From positions 1-52,490 of the forward strand of contig JARLGP010000113.1 of assembly GCA_031292735.1 (NCBI GenBank): a stretch of 52,490 bases of DNA, read 5' to 3'. The position numbers and the translations under genes are program-made. The DNA is from Holophaga sp. (GTDB lineage Bacteria > Acidobacteriota > Holophagae > Holophagales > Holophagaceae). The notes below the pieces were generated by a model. It saw nothing but the letters and a program-made list of their open reading frames with translations, ran no database searches and was not told the DNA's origin. Shown one piece after another: positions 1-11,617 of the stretch. Position 1 is the first letter of the stretch. Each line of letters opens with the position of its first letter.

Positions 1-235
1 CTGCGCACCAACCAGGTGGAGATCACCGCCCAGAACCACGGCTTCGCCGTGGACGAGGCCACCCTGCCGCAGGAGCTGGAGGTGACCCACCGGCACCTGT
101 CCGACGGCACCGTGGAGGGCCTGGCCCATCGCACCCTGCCCATCTTCAGCCTGCAGCACCACCCGGAGGCCTCCCCGGGGCCCCACGACGCCCGCGGCGC
201 CTTCCCCCGCTTCGTCCGGATGATGGAGAACCACC

Positions 236-243
<8 letters not shown>
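1..243 (+). CDS. carA: Carbamoyl-phosphate synthase small subunit, C-terminal end (partial)
   Basis: This is the last 80 codons of the glutaminase subunit that releases ammonia from glutamine for carbamoyl phosphate synthesis (arginine and pyrimidine pathways). The 5' part lies outside the window. The segment [12 protein letters not shown] carries the His and Glu of the class I glutamine amidotransferase triad; the nucleophilic Cys is upstream and not seen. The stop codon (241-243) overlaps the start of carB by 8 bases, so the two subunits are translationally coupled, as expected for a 1:1 complex. Confidence 0.95.
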
Positions 244-3451
<3,208 letters not shown>

Positions 3452-3470
3452 CACAACCCGGAGCTTCGCG

Positions 3471-3502
3471 AAACCCTCCATGGCCCGCGCCATGGAGGGT
3501 TT
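3471..3502 (+). terminator. Rho-independent terminator after carAB
   Basis: A perfect 14-bp stem (3471-3484 with 3489-3502) closes a 4-base loop and is followed by a T-rich run (through about 3530). It sits 19 bases after the carB stop. Confidence 0.9.
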
Positions 3503-3638
3503 TGATTTCTTCTTTTTTATCTATTTTTTTCGTATATCCTGATGCCGTGGCCATGGGATTGGCCGCTCGGCAGTGATCGCGCTCCGGGTTGGCGGAGAGC
3601 TTGGCGAAGCCTCAGGCGCTGTTTAATTGCTGGGAACA

Positions 3639-3659
3639 TTGATAAAAATAATTGATAAA
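3639..3659 (+). promoter_or_regulatory. Direct repeat upstream of the 3686-4380 gene pair; possible operator
   Basis: The octamer TTGATAAA occurs twice (3639-3646 and 3652-3659), 13 bases apart, in AT-rich DNA 27 bases before the first ATG of the pair. Ribbon-helix-helix repressors often bind short repeats of this kind, and the second gene of the pair has an RHH-like segment. The operator role is inference. Confidence 0.3.
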
Positions 3660-3685
3660 CATTTTTGCTGGCGGGGTTCTCAAGT

Positions 3686-4015
3686 ATGTTTAACATTTCC
3701 TATGGCGGTCTGTGGCCGGTCATTGAGGTTCGCTTCACCGCCGCCACCGAGACCCATCTTTACAAGCACACCCATGAAAGTCCTGAAATCCAACCTCATT
3801 TCGTCGAACGGATCCTTCTGGAAGCGGAGCCCAGGTTCTTCTATCCGGATCATGTGGCGGGACGCTATGTGTTTGAAGGGTACCTCCTGTGCATGCCCTA
3901 CCGGGTGGTCGTGGAGGCCTTGGAAGAAAACGGTCTGATCATCTTTTTTCCCATCAGCGCCCACCGTATCAGTCACAAGGTTTTTATTCGCAGGATGCGA
4001 CAGCAGGAGCGATAG
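3686..4015 (+). CDS. Small protein of unknown function, first gene of a toxin/antitoxin-like pair
   Basis: I do not recognise this 109-residue protein. It is rich in aromatic residues and looks like one compact alpha/beta domain, with a hydrophobic strand-like end (RVVVEALEENGLIIFFPIS) and a basic tail (FIRRMRQQER). There is no signal peptide or membrane helix. I chose the ATG at 3686 because a G-rich stretch (3670-3676) lies 9 bases upstream; a TTG at 3665 would add seven residues. The next gene starts two bases after its stop and has an RHH-like C-terminus. Small size, tight pairing and lower GC than the flanks suggest a toxin-like partner, but no known toxin motif is visible. Confidence 0.6.
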   Translation: MFNISYGGLWPVIEVRFTAATETHLYKHTHESPEIQPHFVERILLEAEPRFFYPDHVAGRYVFEGYLLCMPYRVVVEALEENGLIIFFPISAHRISHKVFIRRMRQQER

Positions 4016-4017
4016 AT

Positions 4018-4380
4018 ATGTTCAAGTCGAGTAAACCAGGGATCATCGGTGCCCTGGAAGAAGCCATGGCGCGGGGGATGAAGTTCCAAACGCTCACCGA
4101 AGCCGACATCCTCGGTCGCATGGAAGAGAGCATCCGCGACGTGGAGGCGCGCTATACCCCCGACACCCCGCCCCGCCTGAAGCTCGGCCGGCCCTGCAAG
4201 GCGCGCGGCCGGCAGCGGAGCCGCATGAAGGGCGTGCGGCTGGACGTGGACTTCCTGGCGCAACTGGAGGCCCGCCTGGAGCAGGAGCAGCTTTCCTTCA
4301 GCGGTCTGGTGCAAACCCTGCTCGGCGCGTGGATGGCCGCGACCCCGGCCCGTCCTCCGGCCAAATCCGTCGTTCCTTGA
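4018..4380 (+). CDS. RHH-like small protein, probable DNA-binding partner (antitoxin-like)
   Basis: The 120-residue product has an N-terminal helical half, a basic linker (RPCKARGRQRSR) and a C-terminal segment beginning VRLDVDFLAQLEARL. That pattern, a short beta strand followed by two helices, is typical of ribbon-helix-helix DNA-binding proteins. AGGAG at 4005-4009 serves the ATG at 4018, and only two bases separate it from the preceding stop, so both genes are on one transcript. A likely role is autorepression of the pair through upstream repeats. The toxin-before-antitoxin order would resemble HigBA-type layouts. Family membership is inferred from pattern, not from a search. Confidence 0.6.
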   Translation: MFKSSKPGIIGALEEAMARGMKFQTLTEADILGRMEESIRDVEARYTPDTPPRLKLGRPCKARGRQRSRMKGVRLDVDFLAQLEARLEQEQLSFSGLVQTLLGAWMAATPARPPAKSVVP

Positions 4381-4434
4381 ACCCCCCGACCTTGGAGCTC
4401 CGCGATAAACTGGCGGAAAATCCAAGGGGGCGCC

Positions 4435-5298
4435 ATGCGATTCTTTACTTATCTCTCCCAGCCTGAGGCATCGGTGGGGGTCCTGGCCGGCCCGGATTCG
4501 TTTGTCCGCCTGCCGTTCGGCTCCCTTCTGGAACTCATCAGCGCCGGCGGCGCGGGCCTGGCCGCGGCCCGGCAGGCCCTGGAGCGGGGCCCCCGCGCGC
4601 CCCTGGCCGGTATCCGCCTGGCCGCGCCCATCCCGGAGCCGCGCCGGAACATCTTCTGCCTGGGCTGGAACTACGCGGAACACAGCCGGGAGGCGGCGGC
4701 GAGCCGGGGCAAGCTGGAACCCAAGAGCCTGCCCACCCGGCCCATCTTCTTCACCAAGGCCACCACCTCCGTGCTGGCTCCGGAGGCGGCGATCCCCGCC
4801 CACCTGGGCATCACCACCCAGCTGGACTGGGAAGTGGAGCTGGGCGTGGTCATCGGCGCCGGCGGCCTGGACATCCCCAGGGACCAGGCCATGGCGCACG
4901 TGTTCGGCTACACGGTCATCAACGACGTCTCCGCCCGGGATGTGCAGACCGGGCACGGCGGCCAGTTCTTCAAGGGCAAGAGCCTGGACGGCACCTGCCC
5001 CATGGGCCCCTGGCTGGTCACCGCCGACGAGGTGCCGGACCCCCACGCCCTGCATTTGACCTGCAAGGTCAACGGCGTCATCAAGCAGCAGGGGCGCACC
5101 GGGGACATGATCTTCAACATCCCGGCCACCGTGGAATGGCTGTCCCAGGGCCTGACCCTGCTGCCGGGCGACATCATCGCCACCGGCACCCCGGCCGGGG
5201 TCGGCTTCGCCCGCGTCCCCCCGGAATACCTGCACCCCGGCGACGTGGTGGAGTGCGAGGTGGAGGGCCTGGGGGTGCTGCGCAACCCCGTGGCGTAA
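4435..5298 (+). CDS. Fumarylacetoacetate hydrolase (FAH) family protein
   Basis: The 287-residue protein belongs to the FAH/2-oxohepta-3-ene-1,7-dioate hydratase-isomerase superfamily, whose members cleave or isomerise carbonyl acids using a divalent metal. The metal ligands are visible as Glu133 and Glu135 (DWEVELGVVIG) and Asp164 (VINDVSARDVQ). The family signatures GKSLDGTCPMGPW and IATGTPAGVG follow. An N-terminal extension of about 70 residues precedes the catalytic fold, as is common in this group. Length is normal. No pathway genes flank it: the next gene is convergent with only 7 bases between stops. Substrate cannot be assigned; acylpyruvase or oxaloacetate tautomerase activity are alternatives known in the superfamily. 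Confidence 0.9.
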   Translation: MRFFTYLSQPEASVGVLAGPDSFVRLPFGSLLELISAGGAGLAAARQALERGPRAPLAGIRLAAPIPEPRRNIFCLGWNYAEHSREAAASRGKLEPKSLPTRPIFFTKATTSVLAPEAAIPAHLGITTQLDWEVELGVVIGAGGLDIPRDQAMAHVFGYTVINDVSARDVQTGHGGQFFKGKSLDGTCPMGPWLVTADEVPDPHALHLTCKVNGVIKQQGRTGDMIFNIPATVEWLSQGLTLLPGDIIATGTPAGVGFARVPPEYLHPGDVVECEVEGLGVLRNPVA

Positions 5299-5305
5299 TC
5301 AGAAG

Positions 5306-5728
5306 CTATTTCGCGGCCAGGAACAGGGTGCGGATGCCGCCGTATTCCGAGGCCATGCCGGAGACGGTGACGGTGTCGCCCATCTTCTCGCTGTATTCCT
5401 TGGCCAGGCTGGCCTGGCCGTCCCGGCGCGGGTGGTGCGGCTCGGGCATCAGGATGAACAGGGTGTTGTCCGCGGTGACGATGCCCACCGGCGCCCCGTT
5501 CAGCACGCACTTGGCGCCGCACGCCTTGTGCGCCGCTCCGCGCTTGCCCAGCTGGGTGTAGCAGGACACGTCCACCACTTCCCCGGTGATGGTGAGCGGC
5601 TTGCCGGAGGCCAGGACCTGCTTGTTGGATTCGGAGGCGGCGGCCTCCCAGGTGGTGGCGCTCCAGGCGGGAACGGGCTGGGCGGCCGGGGTTTGGGTCA
5701 GGGCGAGCAAAAGGGCCAAGGCGAGCAT
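5306..5728 (-). CDS. Small secreted Cys/His protein, possible OB-fold, function unknown
   Basis: The ATG at 5728 follows AGGAGG and gives a 140-residue protein with a signal peptide ending near residue 20. The mature part carries one Cys/His cluster: Cys56, His67, Cys70 and Cys74 (in GEVVDVSCYTQL and HKACGAKC). I recall similar small exported proteins in deltaproteobacteria and acidobacteria with the pattern G-x-VVDxxCY...HxxCAxxC and an OB-like beta barrel, but no function. The cluster could bind a metal or form disulfides. The upstream in-frame extension to 5920 lacks a Shine-Dalgarno site and is unlikely. It is divergent from the NHL protein gene. Confidence 0.75.
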   Translation of the reverse strand: MLALALLLALTQTPAAQPVPAWSATTWEAAASESNKQVLASGKPLTITGEVVDVSCYTQLGKRGAAHKACGAKCVLNGAPVGIVTADNTLFILMPEPHHPRRDGQASLAKEYSEKMGDTVTVSGMASEYGGIRTLFLAAK

Positions 5729-5899
5729 GGGACCTCCTGGAAAGAAAGATCCAGGGTAGACCTTTTCCGGGCGCAAGCCAGGAGTTTTCAATCCATGAGC
5801 CATGATAAAGGGTTTGCCCCGGGAACCTTGCCCCGGCTTGGCCGCACTGGTCAAAATCCGCCCCCATGCGGCTCCCGCGACCCCTTTCAAGGCGTGCCC

Positions 5900-8017
5900 A
5901 TGTCCTTCCGTCCGCTCCATTCCATCCTCCTGGCGGTGTCCGCCCTGGCCTTGCCGGCCCAGGTGAGCGTCACCATCGCCCCCCGGCTACCCGTACTCCT
6001 GGCCGGCCAGACCCTGGCCTTCACCGCCCGGGTGCTCAACACCAGGCAGTCCCAATGCCTCTGGTCCGTGTCGGGGGACGGCGCGACGATCGGCCCGGAC
6101 GGCGTGCTCACCGGGGCGCCGGGAGAGTATCGGGTGGAGGCCACCAGCGTGGCCGATTCCGGCGCCTGCGACAGCACCACCGTTCTGATCCTGCCGGACC
6201 ACGCGGCCCTGCGCACCGTGAACGGGGTGCTCGGACCGGGGGTCCTGGCTGCGAGCTGGTCCGACGCCCTGCCGTTCCAGGATCTGGCCGGAACCGGCCG
6301 GTTCGGCGATCCGGGGGCGCAGGTGACCGAGCTCCGGGACGCGGGCTACGCGGTCCAGCAGGTGATCGGCTACGGGCTGAAGGTGCCGGTGAGCTGGCCC
6401 CGGATGGGGCTGCTGCCCGATGCCCAGCTGCTGTCCTACCTGGAGTCGGGGGAGCCGGTGCGGATCGACGCGACCGGCGGCGTCTACGCCGAGGTGCAGG
6501 CGCGGGGCACCGTGGCCCTGGCCCAGATGGAGGCCCTCAACCGGGGCGGCCGGAACCTGTGGACCAGCCGGACCCAGCGCCTGCGGATCAAGGTGCGCGG
6601 CCTGCTGCCGGTGGCCGGCAACCCGTTGACCGGGCCCGGAGATGCCGACGGCAGCTGGCTCTCGGCCCGGTTCCGGCGGCCGGTGGGGCTGGCCATGCTG
6701 GGCAACGGCGTGCTGGTGGCGGCCGACCCCGAGGCCCACGTGCTGCGCGCCATCTCGCCCGACCGCGAGGTGACCACCCTGTGGGGGTCCGCCGGAGATC
6801 CCGGCCACCAGGACGGCATCCAGGAGCGCGCCCGGTTCCGCGGCCCCACCTTCCTGGCGGCCCGGCCCACCCCGCTGGACGTCGGCCTGTGGCTGGCCGC
6901 CCCCAGCTTCCTGGTGTCGGACTCCGGCAACCACGTGGTCCGGGCGGTGGACGCGCTGGGCCGGGTGACCACCCTGGCCGGCACTCCGGGCGAGAAGGGC
7001 CACCGGGACGGCGCCGATCTCCGCCAGGCCCGGTTCAACGACCCCCAGGGCCTGGCGGTGGACAGCGAAGGCCGGGTCTACCTGGCCGACCGGGGCAACC
7101 ACGTGATCCGGGTGATCACCCCGGGGACCGGGGTGACCACCCTGGCCGGCAAGCCGGGGGAGCCCGGGAGCCGGGACGGCGCCGGCGCCGAGGCCCGGTT
7201 CCGCGATCTCAAGGGCCTGGCCCTCGGCCACCCCATCGACGGGGTGCTGACCAACGTCATCTATGTGGTGGACGGGCACAGCGTGCGTCGGGTCAGCCTG
7301 GACGGCGAAGTGGCGACCCTGTGCGGCGATCCGGCCGTGCCCGGGTCCATCGAACCCGGGGCCGGCCCGCTGCCGCTGGCGGGGCGGCCCTGCCTGGACC
7401 AGCCCCACGGGCTGGCGGTGATCTGGCCCCGGGTCTACATCGCCGACCGGGGCAACCACGCCATCCAGGTGCTGCGTCCCCGCTACGACCGCCGGATGGA
7501 ACTGGCCCCCCTGGTGGGCGACCGCGCCCTGGCCGCCACCCGGTTCGGCCTGCTGCGGTTCGGCCTCCCGGGTCCCCTGGGACCGGACTACGGCGCCCTG
7601 GAGGATCCCATGGGCCTGGCCGCGGACCCCTGGGGCGACCTCTACATCGCCGACAGCCGCTGCATCGTGCAATGTTCGGAGCCCATGCCGCCCGAGGCCA
7701 TGGCCCCGCCGGCGCTGCACCTGATCCCCGGCGGCGGGGTGGCCCGGGGACTCGCCCTGGAGGTGGCCTTCTCCGGGCCCCGGCCCGCCGATCCCGACGA
7801 CGTCCTGGAGTGCCCCCCGCACTACTTCTGGAAGCTGGAGTGCAGCCTCCCGGACGGCAGCCCCGCCACCGGGCCGGTGCAGGGCGAGGTGCGGGGCCGG
7901 GTGGGGGGCTCGGCCCGGGTGACCTTCGAGGATCGGGGCGAGGTGGACGTGCGCCTCACCTGCGTCTCCGCGGACGGCCATTCCAGCCAGGACACCGTGC
8001 GGATCCGGGTGGATTGA
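5900..8017 (+). CDS. Secreted NHL-repeat protein with N-terminal Ig-like region
   Basis: The 705-residue protein begins with a signal peptide (MSFRPLHSILLAVSALALPAQ). A region of about 90 residues reading like a bacterial Ig-like domain follows. From about residue 250 there are NHL/beta-propeller repeats, recognisable by recurring units such as FNDPQGLAVD...VYLADRGNHVIRV and TTLAGTPGEKGHRDG, at least four times up to about residue 590. The last 100 residues are another beta-rich, Ig-like region. NHL propellers usually mediate protein or ligand contact. It is probably periplasmic or surface-exposed. The start is the first ATG before the signal peptide; its Shine-Dalgarno is weak. No catalytic motif is visible. 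Confidence 0.85.
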   Translation: MSFRPLHSILLAVSALALPAQVSVTIAPRLPVLLAGQTLAFTARVLNTRQSQCLWSVSGDGATIGPDGVLTGAPGEYRVEATSVADSGACDSTTVLILPDHAALRTVNGVLGPGVLAASWSDALPFQDLAGTGRFGDPGAQVTELRDAGYAVQQVIGYGLKVPVSWPRMGLLPDAQLLSYLESGEPVRIDATGGVYAEVQARGTVALAQMEALNRGGRNLWTSRTQRLRIKVRGLLPVAGNPLTGPGDADGSWLSARFRRPVGLAMLGNGVLVAADPEAHVLRAISPDREVTTLWGSAGDPGHQDGIQERARFRGPTFLAARPTPLDVGLWLAAPSFLVSDSGNHVVRAVDALGRVTTLAGTPGEKGHRDGADLRQARFNDPQGLAVDSEGRVYLADRGNHVIRVITPGTGVTTLAGKPGEPGSRDGAGAEARFRDLKGLALGHPIDGVLTNVIYVVDGHSVRRVSLDGEVATLCGDPAVPGSIEPGAGPLPLAGRPCLDQPHGLAVIWPRVYIADRGNHAIQVLRPRYDRRMELAPLVGDRALAATRFGLLRFGLPGPLGPDYGALEDPMGLAADPWGDLYIADSRCIVQCSEPMPPEAMAPPALHLIPGGGVARGLALEVAFSGPRPADPDDVLECPPHYFWKLECSLPDGSPATGPVQGEVRGRVGGSARVTFEDRGEVDVRLTCVSADGHSSQDTVRIRVD

Positions 8018-8123
8018 CCGGCAGTTGACAGGAGGGGGGGCACAAACCACAGTGGTTCCAGCATCCAGGGAGCCCCTGATCCAAGCGCACCCGATCCACC
8101 CCACCCCCATTCTCCCGCTCGGG

Positions 8124-9689
8124 TTGAGCTGGAGGAGGGGGTTCACGTTGGCCTGCCTGCTCCTGGCGGCGGGGCCGGGGCTGCCCTGCCCCGCCCAGGG
8201 ACCGGCTCCGGCCGCCCAGCCCCAGGCCTTCGCCCCGGACCCGGTGCCGGCCCTGGGCGCCGCCATCCGCCGGCTGATCGAGACCCCCCGCTTCAAGGCC
8301 GCCACCTGGGGCATCAAGGTGGTCTCCCTGGACTCCGGGCGCACCCTGTTCGAGCACAACGCCGGCAAGTATTTCATCCCCGCCTCCAACACCAAGCTGT
8401 TCACCGCCGCCATGGCCCTGCAGGAGCTGGGGCCGGAGCTGCGGATCCGCACCTCGCTCTACGGGTCGGCCCGGCCCGGCGCCGACGGGGTGCTGGCCGG
8501 CGACCTCATCCTCTATGGCCGGGGCGACCCGACCCTGATGCGGCCCTGGAGCAGCGGCCCGTTCCAGCCCGATCCGCTGGAGTCCCTGGCCATCCAGCTC
8601 CGCGCCCGGGGCGTGCGCACCATCCAGGGCGATCTGGTGGGCGACGACAGCTTTTTCGCCGAACCGCCCTACGGCCCCGGCTGGGAATGGGAAGACCTGC
8701 GGTTCAGCTACGGGGCCGAAGCCACCGCGCTCGCCATGCACCACAACAGCGTGGACCTCTGGGTCTACCCGGCGCCCGCAGCCGGCCAGCCCTGCTTCCT
8801 GTTCGCCCAGCCGGGCCAGGACCTGATCCCGCTGCGCAACGCCACCACCACCGGCGCCGCCGGCACCGAGCCGCAGATCCGGGCCGAGCGCCTTCCGGGC
8901 GAGCAGAGCATCCGGGTGGCCGGCACCCTGCCCCTGGGGGCCGATCCGGTGCGCCTGGCGGTGGCCGTCCACGACAGCGCCCTGTGGTCCGCCGGCCTCC
9001 TGCGGCGGGCCCTGGTCCGCCACGACATCGAGCTGCTGGGCCAGGTCCGCTCGGTGCACTTCCAGGACCGCGACAGCCCCCTGGACCCGACCCGGCTGGT
9101 GGAGCTGGGGCACCTGGACAGCCCGCCGATGCGGGAGATCCTGCGCGACCTGCTGAAGACCTCCAACAACCTGTATGCACAACTCATCCTGCTCCAGGCC
9201 GGCGCCCGGCGCTCCGGCCGGACCGGCACGGTGCACCAGGGCCTGCTGGCCATGGCCGCCTGGATGGCCCGGGCCGGCCTGCGGCCGGAGGACACCGTGC
9301 TGGAGGAAGGCTCCGGGCTTTCCCGCAGGAACCTGATCAAGCCCGAGGGCATCGTCCAGTTGCTGGTGAGCCTGGACCGCCAGCCCGAGGGCGCCGCGTT
9401 CCGGGACCTGCTGCCCGTGGCCGGGGTGGACGGCACCCTCCGGCACCGCATGGAGGGCGGCCCCGCCCAGGGCAACCTGAGGGCCAAGACCGGCACCCTG
9501 CGCAACACCCGCGCCCTTTCGGGCTACGTTACCAGCGCCGGGGGGGAGCGGCTGGCCTTCGCGCTGATGCTGAACAACGACCACGAGGAGCCCCGGCGCA
9601 CCGGCGGCTCCGGCGAGCCCAAGGCGGAAACGGTGCTGGACGCCATCGCCGAGCTGCTGGCCCGATTCCCGTCCAGCGCGCAAGAATGA
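8124..9689 (+). CDS. dacB: D-alanyl-D-alanine carboxypeptidase/endopeptidase (PBP4 type, S13)
   Basis: This periplasmic enzyme trims peptidoglycan peptides. All three active-site motifs are present: Ser88-x-x-Lys91 (PASNTKLF), Ser347-x-Asn349 (KTSNNLYAQ) and Lys455-Thr-Gly (AKTGTLRNT). The long insertion between the first two motifs is characteristic of class C/PBP4 proteins, and the length of about 521 residues is normal. I chose the TTG at 8124 because it gives a classical signal peptide (MSWRRGFTLACLLLAAG). A TTG at 8148 sits behind a better Shine-Dalgarno (GGAGGAGG) but loses the basic residues; a TTG at 8025 gives an overlong leader. The start is therefore uncertain. Confidence 0.9.
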   Translation: MSWRRGFTLACLLLAAGPGLPCPAQGPAPAAQPQAFAPDPVPALGAAIRRLIETPRFKAATWGIKVVSLDSGRTLFEHNAGKYFIPASNTKLFTAAMALQELGPELRIRTSLYGSARPGADGVLAGDLILYGRGDPTLMRPWSSGPFQPDPLESLAIQLRARGVRTIQGDLVGDDSFFAEPPYGPGWEWEDLRFSYGAEATALAMHHNSVDLWVYPAPAAGQPCFLFAQPGQDLIPLRNATTTGAAGTEPQIRAERLPGEQSIRVAGTLPLGADPVRLAVAVHDSALWSAGLLRRALVRHDIELLGQVRSVHFQDRDSPLDPTRLVELGHLDSPPMREILRDLLKTSNNLYAQLILLQAGARRSGRTGTVHQGLLAMAAWMARAGLRPEDTVLEEGSGLSRRNLIKPEGIVQLLVSLDRQPEGAAFRDLLPVAGVDGTLRHRMEGGPAQGNLRAKTGTLRNTRALSGYVTSAGGERLAFALMLNNDHEEPRRTGGSGEPKAETVLDAIAELLARFPSSAQE

Positions 9690-9709
9690 CCGATTCCTAA
9701 GGAATTTAA

Positions 9710-9737
9710 CTGTCACGGAAAGGGCTTCCGCGATAAT
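9710..9737 (+). promoter_or_regulatory. Candidate promoter for rpsA
   Basis: CTGTCA (9710-9715) and GATAAT (9732-9737) are separated by 16 bases, about 70 bases before the rpsA start. The -10 is good and the -35 is weak. Inference from pattern only. Confidence 0.3.
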
Positions 9738-9809
9738 CTCATCTTTCTGCCGGACGCATGTGCCGGGATTCCAGCCCTCCAGGAGGGGGCAACTATTAGA
9801 GGTGGACGA

Positions 9810-11567
9810 ATGTCCCAACTTTCAACACTCATCAAGGGCAAAGGCTCCAAGCAGATGGGCCGCATCACGGTGCTTGATGCATCCATGCTGGAGGACGAGA
9901 CCCCTGACTCCCAGGAGTTTCTCGAGGCCCTTGGCAGTGAGACCCGCGCGCTCCGCGAAGAGGAAGTGGTGCGCGGCGTGGTCGTCGAGATCCGCGGCAA
10001 GGATGTCATCATCGACATCGGCTACAAGGGTTCGGGCACGGTCAACATGGACGAGTTCAACAACCCCGACGGCACCGTCGGCGTTGCCGTGGGCGACGTG
10101 GTCGAAGTGCTGCTGGAGCATCTGGAAGACCAGAACGGCAACGTGCGGCTGTCCCGCGAGCGGGCCGAGAAGATGAAGATCTGGGACGAAGTGGAGAAGG
10201 CCTTCCGGGCCAACCTCACCGTCCACGGCGTGGTGCTGGAGAAGGTCAAGGGCGGCCTGGCCGTGGACATCGGCATCCGCGCCTTCCTGCCCGGTTCCCA
10301 GGTGGACACCAAGCCGGTGCGCAACCTGGATCCGTTCCTGGGCAAGTCCTTCGACATGAAGGTCATCAAGGTCAACCGGCGCCGGGGCAACATCGTCCTC
10401 AGCCGCAAGCTGTTCCTGGAGACCATCAACGCCAATATGAAGGAAGAGACCCTGGCCGGCCTGGAAGAGGGCAAGCTGGTGGAAGGCACCGTCAAGAACA
10501 TCACCGAGTACGGGGCCTTCGTGGACCTGGGCGGGGTGGACGGCCTGCTGCACATCACCGACATGTCCTGGGGCCGCCTGAACCACCCCAGCGAGATGTT
10601 CCAGGTGGGCGACAAGGTGGAAGTGGCCATCCTCAAGTACGACAAGGAGACCGAGCGTGTTTCCCTGGGCTACAAGCAGAAGTTCCCGGATCCCTGGCTC
10701 ACCGTGGAAGAGCGTTACCCGGTGAACGCCACGGTCAAGGGCAAGGTCGTCTCCATCACCGACTACGGTGCGTTTGTGGAACTCGAGCCCGGCGTCGAGG
10801 GCCTGGTGCACGTGAGCGAGATGAGCTGGACCAAGAAGGTGAAGTCCGCCAAGGGCATGGTCAACCTCGGCGACATGGTCGAGGCCCAGATCCTGCAGGT
10901 GGATCCCGAGAGCCGGCGCATCTCCCTGGGCATGAAGCAGATCACCCCCAACCCCTGGATGGAAGTGGCCGAGAAGTACAACATCGGCCAGATCGTCACC
11001 GGCACGGTGCGCAACATCACCGAGTTCGGCGCCTTCGTGGAACTGGAAGAGGGCATCGACGGCCTGATCCACGTCTCCGACTTCAGCTGGACCAAGAAGA
11101 TCAAGCACCCGGGAGAGATCGTCAAGAAGGGCGACCAGGTGGTTTCCAAGGTGCTGAGCCTGGATCCCCTGAACCAGCGCATGAGCCTGGGCGTCAAGCA
11201 GATGGAGCCCAATGTCTGGGAGATCTTCTTCGAAGGCCACCATGTGGGCGACACCATCACCGGCACCATTGCCCGCCTCACCGACTTCGGCGCGTTCGTC
11301 GACCTGGGCGAGGGCATCGAGGGTCTGGTGCACGTGAGCGAGCTGTCCCGCAAGCGGGTGGAGGACATCACCAAGGAGTTCTCCGCCGGCCAGGAGCTGA
11401 CCATGAAGATCGTCAAGCTCGACCCCACGGAACACCGCATCGGCCTGTCCGTCAAGCAGTACGAGATGGATCAGGAGCGTGGCGACATGGACGCCGCCAA
11501 GAACATGCAGCCGTTCAAGCGCGCCACCCTGGCCGACGCTTTCAAGAACGTCGAGCGCGAGGACTAG
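9810..11567 (+). CDS. rpsA: 30S ribosomal protein S1
   Basis: The 585-residue protein binds mRNA leaders on the small ribosomal subunit. It consists of six consecutive S1 (OB-fold) domains, seen as repeated units like GTVKNITEYGAFVDLGGVDGLLHITDMSW, with the first two more diverged as in other S1 proteins. The N-terminal 50 residues precede domain 1. AGAGGTGG lies six bases before the ATG. Its codon use is the tidy, highly expressed pattern of translation genes. It stands alone between dacB and a terminator, whereas in many bacteria rpsA follows cmk; no cmk is present here. Confidence 0.97.
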   Translation: MSQLSTLIKGKGSKQMGRITVLDASMLEDETPDSQEFLEALGSETRALREEEVVRGVVVEIRGKDVIIDIGYKGSGTVNMDEFNNPDGTVGVAVGDVVEVLLEHLEDQNGNVRLSRERAEKMKIWDEVEKAFRANLTVHGVVLEKVKGGLAVDIGIRAFLPGSQVDTKPVRNLDPFLGKSFDMKVIKVNRRRGNIVLSRKLFLETINANMKEETLAGLEEGKLVEGTVKNITEYGAFVDLGGVDGLLHITDMSWGRLNHPSEMFQVGDKVEVAILKYDKETERVSLGYKQKFPDPWLTVEERYPVNATVKGKVVSITDYGAFVELEPGVEGLVHVSEMSWTKKVKSAKGMVNLGDMVEAQILQVDPESRRISLGMKQITPNPWMEVAEKYNIGQIVTGTVRNITEFGAFVELEEGIDGLIHVSDFSWTKKIKHPGEIVKKGDQVVSKVLSLDPLNQRMSLGVKQMEPNVWEIFFEGHHVGDTITGTIARLTDFGAFVDLGEGIEGLVHVSELSRKRVEDITKEFSAGQELTMKIVKLDPTEHRIGLSVKQYEMDQERGDMDAAKNMQPFKRATLADAFKNVERED

Positions 11568-11584
11568 CCTCCGCCCGGATCACC

Positions 11585-11614
11585 GCAAAAGGCGCCCTTC
11601 CGGGCGCCTTTTGC
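11585..11614 (+). terminator. Terminator after rpsA, probably bidirectional
   Basis: A 13-bp stem (11585-11597 with 11602-11614) has a TTCC loop, with A-rich and T-rich ends inside the stem. It lies between rpsA and the convergent hydrolase gene, whose stop is at 11618, so it can serve both strands. Confidence 0.85.
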
Positions 11615-11617
11615 TGT

